64,000 nucleotides of DNA, taken from the NCBI RefSeq assembly GCF_002259585.1, contig NZ_MWWS01000004.1, positions 124,001 through 188,000 of the forward strand, read 5' to 3'. Positions 30,307-39,551 of this stretch are shown here, in pieces (the stretch's first letter is position 1; each line of letters opens with the position of its first letter). Both the position numbers and the translations under genes were made by a program. Origin of the DNA: Bombiscardovia coagulans (GTDB taxonomy: Bacteria; Actinomycetota; Actinomycetes; Actinomycetales; Bifidobacteriaceae). The notes below the pieces were generated by a model. The model was not told the DNA's origin. It did no database searches and saw only the letters and a list, made by a program, of their open reading frames with translations.

Positions 30307-31505
30307 TGGAGATGCTCCGGCCATGCTTGAAGGTATGACACAACGTTAGATGAGAGTTCTTGAACACTGTCTCCTGCGAATTTATCCATAACGTATTGAG
30401 CTAGAGTAAGATTCATCATCGCTTCACCAACAACAGCAGCTGCTGGCACAGCTGTGCTGTCTGATCTCTGATTGATAGCCGTTGCAGGTTGACCTGTTGT
30501 AATATCTACAGTTCTCAGGGCTCTCGGAATAGAAGAAATAGGCTTCATAGCAGCCCTAACTCGAACGGGTTCTCCATCCGACATCCCGCCTTCTATCCCT
30601 CCGGCCCTATTGCTCAACCTTCCCAGTTTACCCTCGTCAGTTGAAACAATCTCATCCTGAGCCTGAGATCCTAGACGATCGGCCTCAGTAAAGCCATCAC
30701 CTATTTCCACCGCTTTCATTGCTTGAATACTCATAAAAGCTCCAGCTAAAGCAGCATCAAGCCGGCGATCAGATTCAACATAGGTACCGATACCTGCCGG
30801 AACACGGTAGGCTATAACCTCAAAAACACCACCAAGTGTGTCCGCGTCACTTTTAGCCTGGTCAATCCGTGACATCATCCGATCCTGAGCGTTTTCATCC
30901 AGAGTCCTTACTGGGGAAGCATCCAAGGCAGTCACATCTTCTGGTTTAGGCAAACGGTATGGCTGATTTCGATAGTCGATGCCAACACCACCAATGGTGA
31001 GTACATGCGAAACTACTACTATTCCCAAAGCCTGCTGTAAGAGCTTGGCCGCGACTGTACCCACAGCCACCCGGGCAGCAGTCTCACGGGCACTAGAACG
31101 TTCTAAAATTGGGCGCGCATCGTCAAAACCATATTTGCGCATGCCAGTGAGGTCAGCATGCCCTGGCCTAGGCCTACTAAGAGGGGCATTGCGACCTACA
31201 GGCGCAAGTTCAATCCCCTCTTCAAGCGGATCAGCGCTCATCACTTGCTCCCACTTAGGCCATTCTGTATTTTCTATCTCAATAGCGATCGGAGAACCCA
31301 GGGTCACACCATGTCTCACTCCAGTCAACAAATGTACCCGATCTTGCTCAAACTTCATTCTGGCACCCCTACCATAGCCGAGTCTGCGACGCGCTAGAGC
31401 ATCTGCTATGTCTTGGCTACACACCCTTACGCCGGCAGGCACTCCCTCAATCATTGCTATGAGGGCCTTACCGTGTGACTCTCCAGCTGTCTGCCAACGC
31501 AACAT
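30303..31505 (-). CDS. aroC: Chorismate synthase
   Basis: The last step of the shikimate pathway, FMNH2-dependent conversion of EPSP to chorismate; 400 residues. Family signatures are [20 protein letters not shown] at the N-terminus, [34 protein letters not shown], and [22 protein letters not shown] lies 6 bases upstream of the ATG. It is the promoter-proximal gene of the aroC-aroKB-aroQ unit and is divergent from the prepilin peptidase gene 46 bases away. Confidence 0.98.
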   Translation of the reverse strand: MLRWQTAGESHGKALIAMIEGVPAGVRVCSQDIADALARRRLGYGRGARMKFEQDRVHLLTGVRHGVTLGSPIAIEIENTEWPKWEQVMSADPLEEGIELAPVGRNAPLSRPRPGHADLTGMRKYGFDDARPILERSSARETAARVAVGTVAAKLLQQALGIVVVSHVLTIGGVGIDYRNQPYRLPKPEDVTALDASPVRTLDENAQDRMMSRIDQAKSDADTLGGVFEVIAYRVPAGIGTYVESDRRLDAALAGAFMSIQAMKAVEIGDGFTEADRLGSQAQDEIVSTDEGKLGRLSNRAGGIEGGMSDGEPVRVRAAMKPISSIPRALRTVDITTGQPATAINQRSDSTAVPAAAVVGEAMMNLTLAQYVMDKFAGDSVQELSSNVVSYLQAWPEHLQ

Positions 31506-31515
31506 GTGGTCTCCT

Positions 31516-31544
31516 TTGGTATCCGGTGCATATTGATGTATATC
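31516..31544 (+). promoter_or_regulatory. Candidate promoter giving a leaderless prepilin peptidase mRNA
   Basis: TTGGTA (31516-31521) and TATATC (31539-31544) are spaced by 17 bases. Transcription would start about 7 bases after the second box, at the ATG of the next gene (31552). No Shine-Dalgarno precedes that ATG, which fits a leaderless transcript. Confidence 0.4.
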
Positions 31545-31551
31545 TTATTAG

Positions 31552-32037
31552 ATGGTCTACCTTGTACCCATTCCTGGACTATGTATCTTGGGCCTTGTGT
31601 CGGTTCAAGATATACGTTCCAGACAAGTTCATCGTTCTTGGATCCTATTGGGCATTCTCGTTCAGCTCGCATCGCTGTTGGGATATTGCGTTACGAGTCC
31701 TCTAGGTTATTGGCCATTAGTAATTGCTTTCAGCATTACTCTTGTTTCAACACTCCTTCAATCCACCTTGGCTCTCATCCGCCCTGGGGCCCTTGGCCTT
31801 GGAGACATAACCTCAACCGCACTCGCAGCATTTTCCATCGGCGTTCTAGGTTGGGCCTCCACTATACTATTCTGGTTTTTAACAGGGACACTAGGACTTT
31901 TAGCCATAAGCCTCTATTACTGGCTCAACCGTAAAGCAAAATGTGCAACAGACAGGGCAGAAGTATCCTTCCCCTTTGTCACTATCCTTTTCACTGCGGC
32001 TATCGCAACGGATATCATAACTTATCTCATACAATGA
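31552..32037 (+). CDS. Prepilin peptidase-like A24 membrane protease
   Basis: A 161-residue hydrophobic protein with about five to six membrane helices. The two A24 aspartates are visible: one in SVQDIRSRQV near residue 20, and one in GALGLGDITSTAL near residue 80 (GxGD motif). This size is that of a peptidase-only enzyme without the N-terminal methylase domain. It would process type IV pilin/Tad-like prepilin signal peptides, possibly linked to the comEA/comEC uptake genes 29 kb away (inference). It runs opposite to its aro and mltG neighbours and converges with mltG, with 11 bases between stops. Confidence 0.82.
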   Translation: MVYLVPIPGLCILGLVSVQDIRSRQVHRSWILLGILVQLASLLGYCVTSPLGYWPLVIAFSITLVSTLLQSTLALIRPGALGLGDITSTALAAFSIGVLGWASTILFWFLTGTLGLLAISLYYWLNRKAKCATDRAEVSFPFVTILFTAAIATDIITYLIQ

Positions 32038-32048
32038 GAATGTTGCAA

Positions 32049-33242
32049 TTAATAGGTACTGTGTTCAGACTCCCATTTTTTATATTCTTTTACATACTCA
32101 TTAAATTCGCCTTCACTGGAAGTAAATTTAGTTTCTCCAGAAGTTAGATTGACGGTTACGAAGTAAATCCAGTCTCCAGGCTCAGGATTGCTGGCAGCAC
32201 GAATAGCTAAATCACCAGCATTGCCTATTGGAGTAGGCGGCAGTCCTTGACGTACTCGGGTATTATACGGATCACTGCTATCGTTAAGCATATCGTTCGT
32301 CAACTTGAGTGCCGATACATTCTTACTGTATGCAACAGTGCTATCCATACCAAGAGTCATGCCTTTTTGCAGACGATTATCAATAACACGAACAACTTTA
32401 CCGTAATACTCAGGCCTGTTGACTTCTGCTTCAGTAATAGAAGCAATATTCAGTATACGTTCACGTTCTTCACCCTGAGCGACTCCTAAGCTGTTTAACT
32501 TCTCGATTCGCTTATCCACTAGCGTCTGCAAAATAGTCCGTGCCGACTTCATCTCTTTGACGTTATAAGATCCAGGTTCCATCCACCCCTCAAAACTTCC
32601 GTGTGCTTCAGAAGGTAAGATGCCGCTTCCATGATTATTTACAATGGCCTCAAAATCTGCTTTACTCACACCGGAGATCAGAGCTGCTCGTTCAATGACA
32701 TCACGCGACCGGTCACCAGCACGAACTTCTAAAAATCCACTAGCATTCTTAGGATTAGTTAAAATCGTTACTACATCAGCAGCTTTCATATGTTTTTTTA
32801 ACTGGAAAGTTCCTGGTTGAATCTTCCCAGCAGCTCCTTCATTCTCCAGTGCTTGTACAAACGCTTGAGAAGATTTAACCACCTCAGCTTGTGTCAAGTT
32901 ATGGGCAATAATGTCTGCTCCTTGCCCAGACTGCACTGAGAATTCGACTGAACCATTACCGGGACCTGGCCAGTCCGCAACTGTACTCTTTGTTGCCTGA
33001 ATACGGTGAGATAACTTACCAGCATAATTACTTACCACGATCACACAAGCTATAACTACAATTACGGCTGCTATAGCTGCCCACAATTCTATGACCTTTT
33101 TCCTCCTAGATTGTTCTCGGTCCTGCCGAATTTGCCGACGAGAACGCTGCGAAGGAGGCGGTGGCGGTACAGAGGAAGCGTGATCTGCAGTCTCTAACCA
33201 CTGATCTGATGCATCAAAAAAATCCTGCAAATCGTCAGCCAA
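32049..33242 (-). CDS. mltG: Endolytic murein transglycosylase MltG
   Basis: A 397-residue YceG/MltG protein that cuts nascent peptidoglycan strands and sets glycan length. A cytoplasmic N-terminus with a basic RRQIRQDREQSRRKK is followed by one membrane helix (about 52-72) and the extracellular LysM-like and catalytic domains. The catalytic Glu is in ASITEAEVNRPEYY near residue 270, followed by VIDNRLQKGMTLGMDSTVAY. The start is TTG with AGAGGAG upstream, overlapping ruvX by 8 bases. Confidence 0.94.
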   Translation of the reverse strand: MADDLQDFFDASDQWLETADHASSVPPPPPSQRSRRQIRQDREQSRRKKVIELWAAIAAVIVVIACVIVVSNYAGKLSHRIQATKSTVADWPGPGNGSVEFSVQSGQGADIIAHNLTQAEVVKSSQAFVQALENEGAAGKIQPGTFQLKKHMKAADVVTILTNPKNASGFLEVRAGDRSRDVIERAALISGVSKADFEAIVNNHGSGILPSEAHGSFEGWMEPGSYNVKEMKSARTILQTLVDKRIEKLNSLGVAQGEERERILNIASITEAEVNRPEYYGKVVRVIDNRLQKGMTLGMDSTVAYSKNVSALKLTNDMLNDSSDPYNTRVRQGLPPTPIGNAGDLAIRAASNPEPGDWIYFVTVNLTSGETKFTSSEGEFNEYVKEYKKWESEHSTY

Positions 33243-33720
33243 TGTTGCTCCTCTGGTCTCTTGCTAACTCATCCAAGGCCTCTTGAAGCAGGATAACAGC
33301 CGACTGTTGATCTACTTTTGGCCTATGCATCCTACTACCCACGCCAGCCTCGTGCAGTTGCCTGTGAGCAGTAACAGTAGTAAGTCGCTCATCTTTCAGT
33401 TCAACTACCGGTACATGCACTAACCTGAGTTGGCCTTTACTCGCCAACATTTCAAGCCTATTCCTCAAGTTTTGCGACCACCGTCTAGCCTTTTTTGCGC
33501 TGGGTCCTTCTTTTCCATTCAGCAAAAGCGGATAGCCCACGACAATATGATCAACACTGTCATGTTCTGCCTGCTCGACTACAGCATCTAGAGCTTGGAA
33601 GTAGTCACCACCGACTTCAATATTGCCGGCTGGGTGAGCTAAAGTAAGTTCAGGGTCAGACAGGGAAAGACCTACGCGAGCATCGCCTAGATCTATTCCC
33701 ATCCATCGTGTCTGGCTCAT
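33235..33720 (-). CDS. ruvX: Putative pre-16S rRNA nuclease / Holliday junction resolvase RuvX
   Basis: A YqgF-family RNase H-fold protein of 161 residues. The N-terminal MGIDLGDARVGLSLSDP carries the first catalytic Asp; DHIVVGYPLLLNGKEG and the C-terminal DQQSAVILLQEALD complete the site. It acts in 16S rRNA 5' maturation and possibly recombination. AAGGA lies 7 bases before the ATG. It is 9 bases downstream of alaS and overlaps mltG, so the three form an operon. Confidence 0.95.
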   Translation of the reverse strand: MSQTRWMGIDLGDARVGLSLSDPELTLAHPAGNIEVGGDYFQALDAVVEQAEHDSVDHIVVGYPLLLNGKEGPSAKKARRWSQNLRNRLEMLASKGQLRLVHVPVVELKDERLTTVTAHRQLHEAGVGSRMHRPKVDQQSAVILLQEALDELARDQRSNIG

Positions 33721-33729
33721 CGGAAATCC

Positions 33730-36408
33730 TTAGACCCTTTCCACCTGATCACTCAGGACTTGTAGAGCTTGATCAATAAGAGAGGCATCTTGGCCACCAC
33801 CTTGAGCGAAATCTGGCTTACCGCCGCCACCGCCACCCAAAATAGTGGAAGCCGTACGTACTAAATCGCCAGCCTTGAGTCCCAGCTCTCTTGCTGATTC
33901 ATTGCAAGCTACGACCACAATTGGTTTTTCTTCCTCACTTACCCCGGCTAGGGCCACTACTGCAGGTTTGTTTTCTCCTATACGAGCACGAACCTGTGTA
34001 GCAGTCTTACGCAAGGCTTCAATTGAGCCGAAGTGCCCTACATTCTTAACAGCCAATTGAACGGGAGTACTCGAATGTGCGGCAACATCAACTAGTTCAG
34101 GAACGGTTTGCGCAAGTTGATGTTCATACATTTGCGCTAAACGACGATCTGAATCTTTGAGTTTTGCCAAAAGCGTTGCAATGCGATCAGCTAAATCATC
34201 AGGGCGCGCACCCAACTTGTCAGATAATTGAGAAACTAAAGCATGCTCACGAGCGTTATACTCGTATGCGCTTTGACCTACTACAGCATCAACGCGACGC
34301 ACACCTGTGCCGACAGATGCCTCAGACATGATAGAAACAGTTCCTATCTTGCCTACATGATCAACATGAGTTCCACCGCACAACTCACGGCTCCACCCAT
34401 CGGAACCTATAGTTACCACACGGACAATGTCACCATATTTTTCACCGAACAAGTGCATAGCGCCCAAGGCAATCGCATCATCGAACTTCATCTCTTGCGT
34501 GCTCACTGCTAAGTCATCACGCAATCGTTCATTCACCCTTGCCTCTACTGCGTTCATAACTTGACTGCTTGGTGCTTGAGACCATTGAAAATCGAAACGC
34601 AACCTATTTGGAGCATCTTCTGACCCTCGCTGTGTTGCCTGTGGTCCAAGTTCTTCCTGAAGCGCTTTATGGACCATGTGTGTGGCAGTGTGAGATCTGG
34701 CGATAGCTCCGCGACGGTTCTGATCAATTGTCGCTGTAACCTGGGCGTCGAGATGCAACGTTCCTTCTGTAAGACGGCATTGGTGTACTATCAAACCTTT
34801 GATAGGTTTTTGTACGTCATCTACTTCTAATGCAGCACCATCATCAGACAGAATCTCACCCTGGTCTGCTAGCTGCCCTCCAGCTTCAGCATAAAATGGT
34901 GTTCGATCAAGAATGACTTCCACATTTGCGGGAGCATTAATCGCAGGAACTGCACCCTTTCCTTCTTGTATGATGCCGATTACGCGAGCTCGGCTGGAAA
35001 AGTCAGAGTAACCTAAGAATTCGATAGGTTGTTCGAGCTCTTTCTTCAAATCGTCGTAGACTGATAAATCGACATTATGTCTCTTTTTCAAAGCATCAGC
35101 CCGGGCTCGAGTCTTTTGTTCCGCCATCAGTTCACGGAACCTGGTTTCATCGACTTTGACTCCCTGCTCCTGTGCCATCTCGAGAGTTAGCTCTATCGGG
35201 AAGCCATACGTGTCATGCAGGGTGAAAGCATCTTGTCCAGAGACCAGCGAATTTTCGTCTTGCTTTGCTTTATTGATAGCAACGTCAAGGATGGTCGTAC
35301 CGTTCTCTAACGTTCTACGGAAGGCGTCCTCTTCTCCATATGCTGACTCTGAAACCTCTGCAAACGTATTGTTGAGTTCAGGATAGGAAGCAGCCATGGC
35401 ATCTTTGGAAACCGGGAAGAGCGAAGGCAAAACAGGTTCTGTTACCCCAAGCATGCGCATTGAGCGGACAGTCCTACGCAAAAGACGGCGAAGAACATAT
35501 CCTCGCCCCACGTTTGATGGACGGACGCCATCGCTCATGATCATCAAGGCTGAGCGTACGTGGTCCGCAACTACACGCATCCTCACATCAGATTCTTCAT
35601 CCTTACCATACACATGGCCGCTGAGTTTACCCGCAGCCTCTATGACAGGAAAGACCTCATCTGTTTCGTATATATTTTGCTTGCCTTGAAGTAGGTATGC
35701 CAAGCGTTCCAAGCCTGCACCAGTGTCGATATTTTTATGTTCCAGTTCTCCAGCTATGTGAAGGTCTGTCTTTGATTTAACATTATCGACCTGGAAGCTC
35801 TCAAAAACTAAGTTCCACACTTCGATAAAACGATTATCATCAGCTGCCGGACCGCCATCTTTGCCGAATTCAGGTCCACGATCGACATAGATTTCTGAAC
35901 AAGGCCCACCAGGTCCCGGTCCACCGGTGGTCCAAAAATTATCTTCCATTCCGAAAATCTGCATGTGCTCAGGGTCAAAACCTTCGTTCTTCCATATAGA
36001 ACGGGCTTCTTCATCATCCGTATACGTAGTCACCCACATCTTTTCAGGGTCAAAACCATATCCGCCTTGCTCTTGTGGAGTTGTCAACAGAGTCCAAGCG
36101 TAGTGAATAGCTTCTTCTTTAAAGTAGTCACCAAAGGAAAAATTACCCAACATTTGGAAGAAGGTTCCATGTCGGGTAGTCTTACCAACTTCATCAATGT
36201 CTAATGTTCGCACACACTTTTGATTGGAAGTAACACGTGTTGCTGGTGGAGTTTGTTCACCCATCAAATATGGAATAAAGGGAACCATGCCGGCGATGGT
36301 AAATAAGATTGACGGGTCTGAGGAAATCAAAGATGCTGAAGGTTCTACCAAGTGACCTTGCTTTTGAAAATAAGTAAGAAAGCGTTTGGCAATTTCTGAT
36401 GTACGCAT
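33730..36408 (-). CDS. alaS: Alanyl-tRNA synthetase
   Basis: An 892-residue class II synthetase. The catalytic domain starts [19 protein letters not shown] and has the motif [14 protein letters not shown]. The editing domain zinc ligands are in [14 protein letters not shown] (about 575) and [11 protein letters not shown] (about 678). The C-terminal DHHA1 domain ends with the glycine-rich [15 protein letters not shown]. The Shine-Dalgarno AAGGAG is 13 bases from the ATG, rather far, and directly abuts a GC-rich hairpin. Confidence 0.98.
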   Translation of the reverse strand: MRTSEIAKRFLTYFQKQGHLVEPSASLISSDPSILFTIAGMVPFIPYLMGEQTPPATRVTSNQKCVRTLDIDEVGKTTRHGTFFQMLGNFSFGDYFKEEAIHYAWTLLTTPQEQGGYGFDPEKMWVTTYTDDEEARSIWKNEGFDPEHMQIFGMEDNFWTTGGPGPGGPCSEIYVDRGPEFGKDGGPAADDNRFIEVWNLVFESFQVDNVKSKTDLHIAGELEHKNIDTGAGLERLAYLLQGKQNIYETDEVFPVIEAAGKLSGHVYGKDEESDVRMRVVADHVRSALMIMSDGVRPSNVGRGYVLRRLLRRTVRSMRMLGVTEPVLPSLFPVSKDAMAASYPELNNTFAEVSESAYGEEDAFRRTLENGTTILDVAINKAKQDENSLVSGQDAFTLHDTYGFPIELTLEMAQEQGVKVDETRFRELMAEQKTRARADALKKRHNVDLSVYDDLKKELEQPIEFLGYSDFSSRARVIGIIQEGKGAVPAINAPANVEVILDRTPFYAEAGGQLADQGEILSDDGAALEVDDVQKPIKGLIVHQCRLTEGTLHLDAQVTATIDQNRRGAIARSHTATHMVHKALQEELGPQATQRGSEDAPNRLRFDFQWSQAPSSQVMNAVEARVNERLRDDLAVSTQEMKFDDAIALGAMHLFGEKYGDIVRVVTIGSDGWSRELCGGTHVDHVGKIGTVSIMSEASVGTGVRRVDAVVGQSAYEYNAREHALVSQLSDKLGARPDDLADRIATLLAKLKDSDRRLAQMYEHQLAQTVPELVDVAAHSSTPVQLAVKNVGHFGSIEALRKTATQVRARIGENKPAVVALAGVSEEEKPIVVVACNESARELGLKAGDLVRTASTILGGGGGGKPDFAQGGGQDASLIDQALQVLSDQVERV

Positions 36409-36421
36409 ACTGTTTGTTCTA

Positions 36422-36444
36422 CTCCTTGCGGGGAACTCCCCCGC
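36422..36444 (-). promoter_or_regulatory. GC-rich hairpin abutting the alaS ribosome binding site
   Basis: GCGGGG (36428-36433) and CCCCGC (36439-36444) form a 6-bp GC-only stem with a 5-base loop. On the minus strand it is followed immediately by AAGGAG, 13 bases before the alaS ATG. Its position suggests it affects translation start; it lacks a U-tract, so it is not a normal terminator. Confidence 0.5.
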
Positions 36445-36507
36445 TTTCCAGCCTTACTATTCTGCTTACCCCAAGCACAAGGCGGTTCATGTATATTAAA
36501 TGTCTTT

Positions 36508-36762
36508 CTATAGTGAACGCTGACGGGCTTCAAACCGTTCAGTATACTGATTGTTGAGCTCATCTTCACGGGTTTTCATCACTTGTTGAAACTGAGTCAG
36601 CAAACCAAATAAAGTCCGTTGTCCAACGTTATCTTCATCTGGACCTAAAATGAATTCTCGAGCCTTTTGCGGCGTATTCGCTCTGACATATGCTTGAGCC
36701 TTTGAAACGGCTACCACGCCTACAACAATTCCCGTGCCTATCCAAAAAACACGTTTAAACAT
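36508..36762 (-). CDS. Small conserved membrane protein (DUF6167-like)
   Basis: An 84-residue protein with an N-terminal membrane helix (VFWIGTGIVVGVVAVSKA, about 5-22) and a charged cytoplasmic tail rich in Arg/Glu. Size, helix position and its place between a DUF948 gene and alaS match the DUF6167 family of actinobacteria; the function is unknown. The ATG shares one base with the TAA stop of the DUF948 gene, so translation is coupled. Family assignment rests partly on context. Confidence 0.8.
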   Translation of the reverse strand: MFKRVFWIGTGIVVGVVAVSKAQAYVRANTPQKAREFILGPDEDNVGQRTLFGLLTQFQQVMKTREDELNNQYTERFEARQRSL

Positions 36763-37193
36763 TAGACCTCCCGGACTCGTTCCTTACCAGCAGCCTGAGC
36801 TGTCTGAGACGGAGCATTATTGGCATCAGAGTTATTTTTCCCACCATTGAAGAAGGACTGGAAGGTGACTCTTATGGCGTACAAGGCTGCTGCAAGTTTA
36901 ATCAGAGGCTTACCTAACATTGATCCGTACAAATCAGTTAAGGCACCTACATTGTCTGCAGTAGTCGATGCTGCCGCAGAAATACGATTGATATCCTCAA
37001 GAGACTTATTAACCTGGCGCACTGTAGTGGTTGACTCGTCAATGGCCGGTATAGCATGACTGCCTGTTTGACGAACTGTATCTGCAATTTGATCAAAGAG
37101 TCTACCTAGTCTAATGAGTGGATAGATTAAGAACCCTGCAAGAATTGCAAAAGCGATGGCGGCTATAAGGCCCGCAACCTGACCAATGTCCAT
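36762..37193 (-). CDS. DUF948 membrane protein
   Basis: About 143 residues: a short outside segment, one strong membrane helix (VAGLIAAIAFAILAGFLIYPLI, about 6-27), then an amphipathic helical region (DQIADTVRQT, VNKSLEDINRISAAA) and a Gln/Ala-rich tail. This is the DUF948 pattern, sometimes annotated as chemotaxis-like; function unknown. The ATG at 37193 is preferred: GAAAGAGG lies 7 bases upstream, and the upstream in-frame extension has none of the family pattern. The conserved place between rpsD and alaS suggests a core cell-envelope role. Confidence 0.88.
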   Translation of the reverse strand: MDIGQVAGLIAAIAFAILAGFLIYPLIRLGRLFDQIADTVRQTGSHAIPAIDESTTTVRQVNKSLEDINRISAAASTTADNVGALTDLYGSMLGKPLIKLAAALYAIRVTFQSFFNGGKNNSDANNAPSQTAQAAGKERVREV

Positions 37194-37273
37194 CTTATAA
37201 CCTCTTTCCCAGGTGACACATATATCTGTTAAGGCTATCACGCACCCCGTATACCCCACCCACTAACCGTCAG

Positions 37274-37945
37274 TTACTGACCATATGACACTATGCGGAT
37301 AGATTCCTCAAAACTGAGATTGCTATCAAAATCAAAACAAGTAACGGACCCATTCTTCGGCCGCTCACTATGTTCATATGCACTACCACCAAATCGGTGC
37401 ACAAGACTGAGAAGAGAATTTCCATGCCACACTATGAGCACACGATCATTATCCAAGAGTTGAGGATCCGATGCAATGACTTGAAAACCTTGCTCAACGC
37501 GACGCCAGTATTCTGTATCTGATTCTGCATCGTGAAAGGGATCTGCCTCTTTGAGAAAGTCTCGAGTCGCTGCAAGTCCGAACTGTTTTACAATCTGTGT
37601 ATAGGTCGGTGCACCATGAGGTCCGCCAGCCGCCAACCAAGCTGATCCCATATCTTGCCCTTCAAAATAACCATAAAATTGTTCTCGAAAGTTCATGATA
37701 GCTTTCAACTCAGGCCGAGGCTGAGAAGCAATATTTAATTTCAGTATGCGCTGTGCTGTTACCTGAGCTCTATCTGTATCTGAACTGTAGGCTGCACGAA
37801 AGTTAATCTGACTGAGTCGTTTTCCTACTTCGTCTGCGTCTGTGATACCTTGCGCAGTCAATGGAGCATTTGACCAGCCTTGCAATCTGTTGTATCGATT
37901 GAAGTATGTCTGTCCGTGGCGAACTGCATATATATGGAGCTTCAT
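37274..37945 (-). CDS. Histidine phosphatase superfamily protein (phosphoglycerate mutase-like)
   Basis: About 223 residues. The catalytic RHG motif is in IYAVRHGQTYFNRYNRLQGW near residue 7, with the second Arg in YSSDTDRAQVTAQRI and the second catalytic His in LIVWHGNSLLSLVHRFGG. It resembles small-molecule phosphatases rather than glycolytic mutase; the substrate is unknown. The ATG at 37945 starts the fold directly. No clear Shine-Dalgarno precedes it, but a CATAAT box ends 7 bases upstream, so the message may be leaderless. It sits between rpsD and the DUF948 gene. Confidence 0.88.
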   Translation of the reverse strand: MKLHIYAVRHGQTYFNRYNRLQGWSNAPLTAQGITDADEVGKRLSQINFRAAYSSDTDRAQVTAQRILKLNIASQPRPELKAIMNFREQFYGYFEGQDMGSAWLAAGGPHGAPTYTQIVKQFGLAATRDFLKEADPFHDAESDTEYWRRVEQGFQVIASDPQLLDNDRVLIVWHGNSLLSLVHRFGGSAYEHSERPKNGSVTCFDFDSNLSFEESIRIVSYGQ

Positions 37946-38077
37946 ATCTATTATTATGACACGTGGCAAAGTTGTATAATCTGTGGATACGCAACTCAAC
38001 GATGAGACTTTCGAAAGTACCAATACCTATGGAACTTACTACGAATGCGTACTGAACTATTTATAAGACAAGATTGT

Positions 38078-38114
38078 TTATAACAGTAAAGCCCTACACC
38101 ATACGGTGTAGGGC
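38078..38114 (-). terminator. Terminator of rpsD
   Basis: GCCCTACACC (38091-38100) and GGTGTAGGGC (38105-38114) form a perfect 10-bp stem with loop ATAC. On the minus strand it is followed by TTTACTGTT, 24 bases after the rpsD stop. Confidence 0.85.
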
Positions 38115-38137
38115 CACATATAGATAGCAGCGTGAAT

Positions 38138-38764
38138 CTATCGAGCGTAGAACTCCACCACGTACTGAATGTTAACCTGAACAGGAATCTCAGATACATC
38201 TGGAACTCGGGTCAGAGTAGCCTTCAGTGAAGCTATATCAACATCCAAATATCCGGGAACTGCTGGTAAGACATCACGGTGTACGCCTTCAGCGGCGATC
38301 TGGAAAGGTACAGTAGTTTGGCTCTTTGGCTTGACTTGGATAGTCTGGCCAGGCTTAACGTGGTATGAAGGGCGATCCACAATATTGCCATCAACCATGA
38401 TGTGGCGGTGTACCACATACTGACGAGCTTGAGCAGTGGTACGAGCTATACCAGCTCGCAAGACTAGAGCGTCAAGCCGTGATTCCAAATCACGCATCAT
38501 GGCATCACCAGTCTGTCCCGCTTCGTGGGTACCACGTACATAAGCTGCACGCAGTTGCTTCTCTGAAACACCGTACTGTGCCCGCAATCTCTGCTTTTCA
38601 CGCAGACGGATAGCATAATCAGATTCAGTGCGGCGACGAGTGCGGCCATGCTCACCAGGAGCGTATGGGCGCTTCTCGAAGAGGCGCTGTGCCTTAGGAG
38701 TCAGCGCGATACCAAGGGCTCGCGATTGACGAACCTGACGACGTGAACGTTGAACGTTTGTCAT
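38138..38764 (-). CDS. rpsD: 30S ribosomal protein S4
   Basis: A primary 16S rRNA-binding protein of 208 residues. The N-terminal region is RRQVRQSRALGIALTPK; the S4 RNA-binding domain includes LESRLDALVLRAGIARTTAQARQYVVHRHIMVDG. The ATG at 38764 has AAGGA 6 bases upstream; an in-frame extension to 38833 is very unlikely. It is followed by a strong terminator, so it is probably monocistronic. No zinc-binding cysteine cluster is present (C- form). S4 commonly represses its own mRNA; candidate leader structures lie upstream. Confidence 0.97.
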   Translation of the reverse strand: MTNVQRSRRQVRQSRALGIALTPKAQRLFEKRPYAPGEHGRTRRRTESDYAIRLREKQRLRAQYGVSEKQLRAAYVRGTHEAGQTGDAMMRDLESRLDALVLRAGIARTTAQARQYVVHRHIMVDGNIVDRPSYHVKPGQTIQVKPKSQTTVPFQIAAEGVHRDVLPAVPGYLDVDIASLKATLTRVPDVSEIPVQVNIQYVVEFYAR

Positions 38765-38835
38765 AATCTTCCTTGTACTTTCTGTCGTTATCTGAACGCA
38801 GACGGCTTTCACCGCCGAGTCAGGCCTCTCCAATG

Positions 38836-38918
38836 CTTGGTCGTGCGATGCACGAACGACCTTACGGCCGCCGACCCATTGACGGGCTGAGACTCCAGAT
38901 AGGTAATTGCGTACGCAA
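38836..38918 (-). promoter_or_regulatory. rpsD upstream region with two palindromes
   Basis: TCGTGCGATGCACGA (38841-38855, 6-bp arms) lies within a larger near-repeat GGTCGT...ACGACC (38839-38861). A 12-bp perfect palindrome TTGCGTACGCAA lies at 38907-38918. The first could fold in the rpsD leader RNA; the second has no loop and looks more like a protein site. Function is inferred only from location. Confidence 0.35.
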
Positions 38919-39551
38919 ATACCAGTTAAAATCTAACCACTGACCCAAGACCATATTTATAACAGCTAGGAAAACGGATGATATACGTCAGCAGCACTCA
39001 ATGAAGTTCTCATGGGTTACGTCCAATGACGGATACAACATACCCTACTGTGACCTAGGTCCTAGGTTTCGTGCGTTACCAGGAATTGCTAACCTATTCA
39101 CACTAACAACCATCGACACTAATAGGTCGGTTTCTCACCATTATGCTTTACCATCAACGGTTATTGATTACATACGGTTCAACTATGCGCTTTCATACTT
39201 GATGAGGGTAGGAGCATCCAAGACACAGATGGCTATGTAACTGACTACAATGGACAGTTATGCAGACAGGTCCTCGCATGGTAAGGCGATGCTACGGTTT
39301 CCATATATGCCATGCTGATGCTGACACGCCACACCATAGACTTCAGAAGTTCTTGAGCGCAATTCAGGTCCTTCATGTAATCTTCTCCAGCAAGGTCATT
39401 CATTATCAAAATATGTGGTCTCGCTCTTTACTCTGGATACAACACATGCTTTCCAAAGGGCCACCGTAGATCGATCCCCATAACTTACTAGTTTCATTGT
39501 CGAGCGTAAGCCCACCGTCGGTTAGTTATAGCATTGTAAAAGAAGGCAAGC
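38919..39551. other. Long intergenic region before the NCS2 permease
   Basis: About 630 bases between the rpsD upstream region and the permease. It holds only weak frames: plus-strand frames of 79 and 69 codons without ribosome binding sites, and a minus-strand 52-codon frame (39245-39403) with an in-frame ATG that has GGAGA upstream. A 10-bp palindrome GACCTAGGTC (39052-39061) overlaps a second CCTAGG. No tRNA, riboswitch or mobile element was recognised. Confidence 0.5.

Noticed and set aside
39052-39068. GACCTAGGTC palindrome with a second CCTAGG
   Set aside because: Short and isolated in a featureless region; could occur by chance.
39001-39240. 79-codon plus-strand frame upstream of the purine permease
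   Set aside because: No ribosome binding site, Tyr/Asn/Ser-rich random-looking composition.
39245-39403. 52-codon minus-strand frame with an internal ATG preceded by GGAGA
   Set aside because: Composition is unremarkable and no terminator or neighbour supports it; kept only as part of the intergenic description.
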